A DNA stretch of 11,197 bases. It comes from Acidobacteriota bacterium (lineage in GTDB: Bacteria > Acidobacteriota > UBA6911 > RPQK01 > JADFOI01). Position numbers and translations under genes: made by a program. Positions within the stretch are counted from its first letter, which is position 1, and every line of letters starts with the position of its first letter. Below, piece by piece: positions 1 to 4,422 of the stretch. The stretch covers positions 1 through 11,197 of the forward strand of contig JACZQQ010000068.1 in assembly GCA_022545645.1 (NCBI GenBank), read 5' to 3'. The notes under the pieces are model-generated. The model searched no databases. It worked only from the letters and a program-made list of their open reading frames with translations, and was not told where the DNA came from.

Positions 1-399
1 GAGCTGCAGCTTCTGAGAACTTTGAAAACTTCCTGCAATGGCTAGAGGGACGCCGAGGTAAAGGATAGCCATCAAATTGCCTGACATGGACAAGAATCCC
101 GCTTTCATCTCTCGCGTCTGGAATACACTGTAGCCCATGCAGATCAGACCGCTGACCACAAGATAGTTCAGTGCCGATTCAGGAGAATAATAAGTCCATA
201 CCCAAGGCAGGAGCAGGGCCAGAGGGTAGGTGAACCAATAAGCCTGGACTCCATACGGGGCCAGAAGCCGAAGTAATTCGAAGACACTCAGACCCAGGAA
301 CAGGTCAATCACCAGGAGAAACAGGCTGGGTGGAAGATAGCGAATGGACAGGAGGACCAGGGGAAGGAGAAAGACTGCCGTGGCCACGCGCTGTATCAT
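1..399 (-). CDS. cdsA: Phosphatidate cytidylyltransferase, N-terminal part (cut by window start)
   Basis: CdsA is the integral membrane enzyme that makes CDP-diacylglycerol from phosphatidate and CTP, the branch point of bacterial phospholipid synthesis. Only the first 133 residues are visible; the C-terminal half with the family signature lies outside the window. The visible part is strongly hydrophobic, with about five candidate membrane segments near residues 5-20, 24-46, 53-69, 78-94 and 103-124, and it starts MIQRVATAVFLLPLVL, typical of CdsA. The ATG at 397-399 overlaps the uppS stop codon as ATGA, and uppS-cdsA is a very common gene order. Identification therefore rests on the hydrophobic N-terminus plus position, because no catalytic motif can be seen. 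Translational coupling to uppS is inferred from the overlap. Confidence 0.85.
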   Translation of the reverse strand, partial: MIQRVATAVFLLPLVLLSIRYLPPSLFLLVIDLFLGLSVFELLRLLAPYGVQAYWFTYPLALLLPWVWTYYSPESALNYLVVSGLICMGYSVFQTREMKAGFLSMSGNLMAILYLGVPLAIAGSFQSSQKLQL

Positions 400-1187
400 C
401 GGACATTATGAAACGAAGTGAAGCGAATGCCTCCGTAGCGCCGCTCACGTTGCTGAAATTCAAGAATTGCCTCCAGCAAGTGAATCTCGCGAAAATCCGG
501 CCACAGCACGTCGGTGACATAAATCTCAGCATAGGCGATCTGCCACAGAAGGAAGTTGCTCACGCGCATCTCTCCACTGGTACGGATCATCAGGTCCGGC
601 TCCGGCAGCCCCACCGTATAGAGGCTTTTCTCGATGTTGTCTTCGCTGATCGGATAGGATACTCCCTCCTTCAGGAGTTGATTGAAAGCATCGACCAGTT
701 CGAGACGACCACTATAATTGAGGGCGACGACCATTTTGGTGCCTTTGTTGCCTCGGGTTTCTTCCTCTGCAAAGCGTAACTCTTTTTGAACCGAATGAGG
801 CAATTCATCGATGCGCCCGATGGTCAGGAAGCGAATGCCGTTTTTTTGAATGGTGGAGAGTTCTTGACGTATATAGTCCTTGAGAAGATTCATCAGCGTG
901 CTGACTTCACTGCGAGGACGCCTCCAGTTCTCGGCTGAAAAGGCGTAAAGCGTGAGCACTGAAATGGGCAGCCGCGCAGCCGCCTCGACCACTGCCCTCA
1001 CGGCCTTGATTCCCGCCCGATGACCCGCCACGCGCGGTAGTTTCCGCTGTTTGGCCCATCGACCATTGCCATCCATAATCACCGCGATATGGCGAGGGAG
1101 CTTATTCGAATCAATTCGCTCAAGGAGTTCCGCTTCAGGGCTAGAAGGGTCAAAAATAGATTTGAATTTTTTGACCAGGCCGTTCAT
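396..1187 (-). CDS. uppS: Isoprenyl transferase (undecaprenyl diphosphate synthase)
   Basis: This cytosolic cis-prenyltransferase condenses isopentenyl diphosphate onto farnesyl diphosphate to give the C55 carrier used for peptidoglycan and O-antigen assembly. The protein has 263 residues, a normal length for the family. The first signature IMDGNGRWA lies at residues 37-45, with the Mg-binding catalytic Asp at D39. H56 of the AGHRAG segment and the SAENW segment at 84-88 follow. The pyrophosphate-binding block IRTSGEMRVSNFLLWQ is at 201-216, where many homologues have GGEQR, and RERRYGG is at 247-253. The ATG has a GAGG-type ribosome site a few bases upstream. The gene sits 47 bp after truA and overlaps cdsA by ATGA, so the three are probably one transcript. 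An alternative cis-prenyltransferase chain length cannot be excluded from sequence alone. Confidence 0.97.
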   Translation of the reverse strand: MNGLVKKFKSIFDPSSPEAELLERIDSNKLPRHIAVIMDGNGRWAKQRKLPRVAGHRAGIKAVRAVVEAAARLPISVLTLYAFSAENWRRPRSEVSTLMNLLKDYIRQELSTIQKNGIRFLTIGRIDELPHSVQKELRFAEEETRGNKGTKMVVALNYSGRLELVDAFNQLLKEGVSYPISEDNIEKSLYTVGLPEPDLMIRTSGEMRVSNFLLWQIAYAEIYVTDVLWPDFREIHLLEAILEFQQRERRYGGIRFTSFHNVR

Positions 1188-1234
1188 AAAATCGCCTCGT
1201 ACTCTACCACACTGCTAGTCTCGCCAAAACCTCC

Positions 1235-1969
1235 CTAGTACCAGACGTGCATCAAATAAAGGCCGTGAGCGGGTGCTGTAGGTCCGGCCAGCCGGCGATC
1301 TTTGGAATCCAGGATTTTACAGATGTCATCAGGAGCTCTCTTTCCCACTCCGACTTCCAGGAGAGTACCCACGATATTGCGCACCATATGATGTAAAAAT
1401 CCGTCGCCTTCGATCTGATAGGTGAGGTGACATTCCTGCTCTTGGATTTGAGAGAGAAAAACGGTACGAACGGTGCTTTTCACCCTTGTCGAAGCGGCCG
1501 CGAAGCCTCTGAAGTCGTGAGACCGGCACAATTGTTCCGCTGCCCTCTGCATGTCTGAGGCATTCAATGGGCGGGTCATGTGATGGACGTGGCCATGGAG
1601 AAAAGGAGGAAGAACAGGCCCAGTGTAAATGCGATATTCGTAACGTTTCTTTAAGGCGTCCTTCTGAGCGTGAAAGTCCTGAGGAGCCGGATCAATACTC
1701 ATGACTCGAATGTCCCAGGGTAAAATTCCATTGAGTCCCCGAAAGAGTTTCTCTGTCGCCATTTCTTCAGAAAGTCTGAGGTGGGCCACCTGTTCCATCG
1801 CGTGTACGCCTGAATCGGTTCTACCCGCCCCCACCACACTGATCTCTTCGCCGGTTAACTGGTGCAGTGCGCTTTTTAAGTTGCCCTGGATGGTGTGCTG
1901 ATTTTTCTGGATTTGCCAACCGGAGTATCGGGTTCCCACGTATTGGAGAACGACTTTGTACTTTGTCAT
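1235..1969 (-). CDS. truA: tRNA pseudouridine(38-40) synthase
   Basis: TruA converts uridines 38-40 in the anticodon arm of many tRNAs to pseudouridine. The 244-residue length matches the family. The catalytic motif GAGRTDSGVHA spans residues 47-57, with the nucleophilic aspartate at D52, exactly the classic position. Further family blocks are KKRYEYRIY near 107-115, DFRGFAAAS near 152-160, GDGFLHHMVRNIVGTL near 188-203, and GLYLMHVWY at the C-terminus. The ATG at 1967-1969 is chosen because the start MTKYKVVLQYVGTRYSGWQ is the normal N-terminal strand; the ribosome site in front of it is weak. truA diverges from yebC across a repeat-filled spacer and is followed by uppS after 47 bp. Any functional link to the lipid genes is only genomic proximity. 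Confidence 0.97.
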   Translation of the reverse strand: MTKYKVVLQYVGTRYSGWQIQKNQHTIQGNLKSALHQLTGEEISVVGAGRTDSGVHAMEQVAHLRLSEEMATEKLFRGLNGILPWDIRVMSIDPAPQDFHAQKDALKKRYEYRIYTGPVLPPFLHGHVHHMTRPLNASDMQRAAEQLCRSHDFRGFAAASTRVKSTVRTVFLSQIQEQECHLTYQIEGDGFLHHMVRNIVGTLLEVGVGKRAPDDICKILDSKDRRLAGPTAPAHGLYLMHVWY

Positions 1970-1986
1970 TCTTGGCTTATCCTAAT

Positions 1987-2042
1987 GTCAGTTGTCAGCA
2001 CTCAGTTCTCTGTCCTCATCACTCAGTCCTCTGTTCCAGCCG
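1987..2042. repeat. Degenerate heptanucleotide tandem array (CTCAGTT family)
   Basis: Eight consecutive 7-base units can be read in perfect 7-base phase, for example GTCAGTT, GTCAGCA, CTCAGTT, CTCTGTC and CTCAGTC, with an approximate consensus CTCAGTY. The array lies in the spacer between the divergent genes truA and yebC. It resembles in form the short tandemly repeated repetitive (heptanucleotide) sequences known from cyanobacterial intergenic regions; that is a resemblance of form, not a claim of common origin. No function can be read from it. Confidence 0.7.
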
Positions 2043-2055
2043 ATCTTCCGGTTGG

Positions 2056-2083
2056 GGTCTGCGGTCTGTGGTCTGCTGTCAGC
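2056..2083. repeat. Heptanucleotide tandem array (GGTCTGC family), copy upstream of yebC
   Basis: Four in-phase 7-base units, GGTCTGC, GGTCTGT, GGTCTGC and TGTCAGC, lie just 5' of yebC. The same family recurs in inverted orientation directly after the yebC stop codon (2906-2933) and as CCGCAGACC before ruvC (3071-3079). The last unit also contributes the only plausible -35 sequence of a yebC promoter. Confidence 0.75.
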
Positions 2084-2105
2084 TTCCCCATGTCCATGCT
2101 ACAAT
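2076..2105 (+). promoter_or_regulatory. Weak candidate sigma70-type promoter of yebC
   Basis: CTGTCA at 2076-2081 (four of six to TTGACA) is separated by 18 bases from TACAAT at 2100-2105 (five of six to TATAAT). The -35 falls inside the last heptamer unit. A possible opposing truA promoter overlaps it on the minus strand, with TTGTAT and TATTGT 17 bases apart; it is also weak. The rest of the 186-bp spacer holds only the two heptamer arrays. Confidence 0.3.
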
Positions 2106-2155
2106 ACGACTGATCCTCAAATCATACAATCGATTCAAACAGGGGATTTACAAGC

Positions 2156-2905
2156 ATGTCAGGACATTCAAAATGGCATTCCATCAAGCACAAGAAGGCG
2201 AGTGCTGATGCCAAGAGGGGAAAGCTCTTTACTCGACTGATCAAGGAAATTAGTGTGGCTGCTCGGCTTGGCGGGGGTGATGTTGAGGCCAATCCCCGGC
2301 TGCGAGGGGCCGTGCAGACCGCTAAGGGCGCCAACATGCCCCAGGACAACATCAAGCGTGCCATCATGAAGGGAACGGGAGAGCTTCCCGGCCAGATTTA
2401 CGAGTCCATCTCCTATGAAGGCTATGGGCCGGGAGGAGTGGCGGTGCTGATCGAGGTCCTGACCGACAACAAGAATCGAACGGTAGCGGAGCTTCGCCGT
2501 ATCTTTTCCAAACAGGGGGGGAATTTGGCTGAGACAGGCAGTGTGCAGTGGATGTTTGAGAGGAAGGGGTCGATTGACATTAACCAGAACGAGGTTTCTG
2601 AAGAGAAACTCCTGGAAATCGTTTTGGAGGCGGGAGCTGAAGATCTTGAGAGCCAGGAGGCACTCTTTAAAGTTTACACCTCTATTGAAAATTTAGAGGC
2701 GGTCAAACAGGCCCTGCAATCAGCCGGAGTCAAAATGGCGTCTGCCGAAGTGACCATGATCACGCAGACCGACGTGCGTCTCGAGAACAAGCAAGCAGAA
2801 CAGATGCTCAGATTAATGGACGCATTGGAGGATCTTGAGGATGTGGGAAATGTCTGGGCCAACTTCGACATCGATGATACGCAGATGGAGTCCCTAGTCC
2901 ACTAA
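2156..2905 (+). CDS. yebC: YebC/PmpR-family transcriptional regulator / translation factor
   Basis: Members of this family (TACO1 in mitochondria) are cytosolic proteins described as DNA-binding regulators in some bacteria and, more recently, as translation factors relieving ribosome stalling; which applies here cannot be told from sequence. The protein has 249 residues, the usual length. The family start MSGHSKWHSIKHKKASADAKRGKLF is present, followed by NPRLRGAVQTAKGANMPQDNI near 46-66 and YEGYGPGGVAVLIEVLTDNKNRTVAELR near 86-113. The EAGAEDLE block follows near 157-164. The start is supported by AGGGGA at 2141-2146, nine bases before the ATG. Heptamer repeats of one family bracket the gene in opposite orientation. 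ruvC follows on the same strand, a widespread arrangement, but here after 193 bp rather than tightly linked. Confidence 0.97.
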   Translation: MSGHSKWHSIKHKKASADAKRGKLFTRLIKEISVAARLGGGDVEANPRLRGAVQTAKGANMPQDNIKRAIMKGTGELPGQIYESISYEGYGPGGVAVLIEVLTDNKNRTVAELRRIFSKQGGNLAETGSVQWMFERKGSIDINQNEVSEEKLLEIVLEAGAEDLESQEALFKVYTSIENLEAVKQALQSAGVKMASAEVTMITQTDVRLENKQAEQMLRLMDALEDLEDVGNVWANFDIDDTQMESLVH

Positions 2906-2933
2906 CCGCAGACCACAGCCGGCAGACCGGCTG
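2906..2933. repeat. Inverted copy of the GGTCTGC heptamer array, downstream of yebC
   Basis: Starting at the base after the yebC stop codon, the units read CCGCAGACC, ACAGCCG and GCAGACC, which are reverse complements of the upstream GGTCTGC units. Eleven bases (GCAGACCACAG) have an exact inverted match in the upstream array at 2066-2076. A further copy of CCGCAGACC stands at 3071-3079. Confidence 0.7.
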
Positions 2934-2965
2934 AAATTCCAAATTCTAAACAAATTCCGAATTCA
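2934..2965. repeat. AAATTCC heptamer-like array
   Basis: The units AAATTCC, AAATTCT, AAATTCC and GAATTCA follow one another, with a 4-base interruption (AAAC) after the second. This is a second, AT-rich heptamer family immediately adjoining the GC-rich one. It lies in the yebC-ruvC spacer and is non-coding. Confidence 0.55.
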
Positions 2966-2969
2966 AGGT

Positions 2970-3028
2970 AGAGTTTGGTGTCAGCCCCGAAAATTCTCCT
3001 TTGTCTTCAGGGGCTTCCACCAGAATCT
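2970..3028. repeat. Imperfect inverted repeat in the yebC-ruvC spacer
   Basis: Arms 2970-2988 and 3010-3028 pair at 15 of 19 positions around a 21-base loop; the core is AGCCCC with GGGGCT. There is no T-run after it on either strand, so it is not a convincing intrinsic terminator. Two smaller hairpins follow: TTGGG with CCCAA (3028-3042) and a GC-rich one near 3052-3069. Together with the arrays they account for most of the 193-bp spacer, which holds no gene. Confidence 0.5.
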
Positions 3029-3098
3029 TGGGCCTGTCCCAAAATCAACCAGGGACGCGAAGCGCGCCCACCGCAGACCCCGGTAGTATCATGATTCC

Positions 3099-3617
3099 GT
3101 GGTAATACTAGGCGTTGACCCCGGGAGTCGAATGACGGGATATGGGGTTATCAACATCGAAGGGAATCATCCGTATTGCCTGGAATACGGGGGAGTTTCG
3201 GGCCTCACCAAGGGTGAATCGAACCTTTTCCCGGATCGGTTAAGGCGTATTCACACGAAGCTGTATGCTTTGTTGGAGCGCCATGCACCGGACGTGGTTG
3301 CGGTCGAGGATGTCTTCTATGCCGTCAACGCAAAGAGCGCACTCAAACTCGGGCAGGCTCGGGGCGTGGTTTTGTTGGCCGCAGGCCAGTTTAAGATTCC
3401 TCTTGTCGAGTATTCACCTTTGGAAATCAAAAAGGCGGTTGTGGGTTACGGCAGGGCCGATAAGGCACAGATCCAGGTCATGGTTCGGACCTTGCTGAAT
3501 CTCAAGGAAGAACCTCAACCCCACGATGCTGCTGATGCGCTCGCCATAGCATTGTGTCATGCTTTCAATGGATCACAATCCCGCCATTCCCAGCGGCGCT
3601 GGAAGAAACTCTCCTAA
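3099..3617 (+). CDS. ruvC: Crossover junction endodeoxyribonuclease RuvC
   Basis: RuvC is the dimeric resolvase that cuts Holliday junctions after RuvAB-driven branch migration. The 172-residue protein shows all four acidic catalytic residues: D7 in GVDPGS, E70 in VAVED, and D143 and D146 in PHDAADALA. The VFYAVNAKSALKLGQARGV block at 72-90 is also typical. The start is GTG at 3099-3101. No in-frame ATG lies upstream, and the GVDPG strand must be close to the N-terminus. There is no strong ribosome site. A four-codon frame, ATG at 3091 to TAA at 3105, overlaps the GTG in another frame and could couple initiation. ruvA and ruvB do not follow. Instead grpE converges, and the two stop codons overlap within 3614-3617, leaving no room for a terminator. 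Confidence 0.96.
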   Translation: MVILGVDPGSRMTGYGVINIEGNHPYCLEYGGVSGLTKGESNLFPDRLRRIHTKLYALLERHAPDVVAVEDVFYAVNAKSALKLGQARGVVLLAAGQFKIPLVEYSPLEIKKAVVGYGRADKAQIQVMVRTLLNLKEEPQPHDAADALAIALCHAFNGSQSRHSQRRWKKLS

Positions 3618-4243
3618 TCCGAAGAGTGAGGCGTGGGCTCATTTTCGTCACTCTGGGACTTCTGCTCAGCTTGATACTGTCCCGTCCGCACCCGGGCCGG
3701 ACGCAACACTTGCTCACCCCGGCGAAAGCCACGTTGTACAACTTCGATGACGTGTTGGTCCAGGTCGGGATTATCCACCGCAACCACGCCTACCGCCTCC
3801 GCCTCATGTGGATCGAAGGGCTTGTGGAGGAGATCCATGGGTTCAATACCCAGCGACTTGAGCTTACTCAGGAAGAGTTCCAGATTCAGCTGAACACCCT
3901 CTTTCAGAGCCTCAAAACTGAGGGTTTCCTGGGTCGCCTTGAGGGCCCGCTCCAAGTTATCGATCAATTCCAGAAAGTTGCCGAAGAGCTCAAGCTTTTC
4001 TTGTTCCATCCGCCGGTCCATATCTTTGGACAGGCGGAGGCGAAAAGCTTCATTCTCCTGGTGCAGTGTTTCGACTTTCTCCTTGAGCTTTTGCTCAGCC
4101 AGTTCTGTCCTTGTCTTTAACTCTTCGATCAGACTCGGATACTTTTTGGTTGGTATCGAAGCCTTTTCCTCGGCTGATTCATCCTGGGCCCAGAATCTCC
4201 TGTCGTTCACTTGGATTTTCGATTCTTTCTTGTCTTTCACCAT
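3614..4243 (-). CDS. grpE: Nucleotide exchange factor GrpE
   Basis: GrpE is the dimeric co-chaperone that releases ADP from DnaK. From the ATG at 4241-4243 the protein has 209 residues. It has a charged, probably disordered N-terminus, a long coiled coil of about residues 38-110 with the FLELIDNLERALK segment, and the C-terminal beta domain. That domain carries the signature FDPHEAEAV near 143-151 and VIEVVQRGFRRGEQVLRPARV near 165-185. The frame also allows a TTG start at 4276 (11 residues more). I prefer the ATG because GAGAAG precedes it and the predicted transcript from the promoter at 4295-4323 would leave the TTG almost no leader. grpE stands apart from hrcA, dnaK and dnaJ and instead diverges from clpB. 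Its stop codon overlaps that of ruvC. Confidence 0.93.
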   Translation of the reverse strand: MVKDKKESKIQVNDRRFWAQDESAEEKASIPTKKYPSLIEELKTRTELAEQKLKEKVETLHQENEAFRLRLSKDMDRRMEQEKLELFGNFLELIDNLERALKATQETLSFEALKEGVQLNLELFLSKLKSLGIEPMDLLHKPFDPHEAEAVGVVAVDNPDLDQHVIEVVQRGFRRGEQVLRPARVRTGQYQAEQKSQSDENEPTPHSSD

Positions 4244-4294
4244 TCTTTTCTTCTCGTGGTCACCGGTTGGAGTCAATTCTGTTCACCCGTGACT

Positions 4295-4323
4295 ATCATA
4301 AGATCTCCATCAACCACCGTCAA
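4295..4323 (-). promoter_or_regulatory. Candidate sigma70-type promoter of grpE
   Basis: On the minus strand TTGACG (4318-4323) and TATGAT (4295-4300) are separated by 17 bases, five of six matches each to the standard hexamers. Transcription would start near 4288, about 45 bases before the preferred grpE ATG. I saw no CIRCE inverted repeat (TTAGCACTC with GAGTGCTAA) in the spacer. Confidence 0.6.
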
Positions 4324-4350
4324 AGTCGGATCCTCTCCTCACTTACAAAC

Positions 4351-4379
4351 TTGTCAAACCACTGTTTCGATCCTATATA
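4351..4379 (+). promoter_or_regulatory. Candidate sigma70-type promoter of clpB
   Basis: TTGTCA (4351-4356, five of six) is followed after 17 bases by TATATA (4374-4379, four of six). It lies 43 bases before the clpB ATG. CTTG at the left edge is reminiscent of heat-shock sigma -35 sites, but no CCCCAT-like -10 is present, so I call it housekeeping-type. The -35 overlaps a TTGACA on the other strand. Confidence 0.5.
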
Positions 4380-4422
4380 AGGAGCAAGAAGCACGGAAAA
4401 AGATTAAGGGGAAAGGAGTTTT

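Noticed and set aside
330..779. 149-codon plus-strand open frame across the cdsA-uppS junction
   Set aside because: It is antisense to well-supported uppS and cdsA coding sequence and has no motifs.
1987..2083. CRISPR array
   Set aside because: Units are 7 bases, contiguous and degenerate, with no spacers and no cas genes.
3554..4120. 188-codon open frame running out of ruvC and antisense to grpE
   Set aside because: GrpE on the other strand has clear family signatures, and the frame overlaps the end of RuvC in another phase without any domain.
4244..4276. TTG start giving GrpE 11 extra residues
   Set aside because: It is possible, as GGTGA lies upstream, but the ATG has a GAGAAG site and the predicted promoter leaves the TTG a leader of only about 12 bases.
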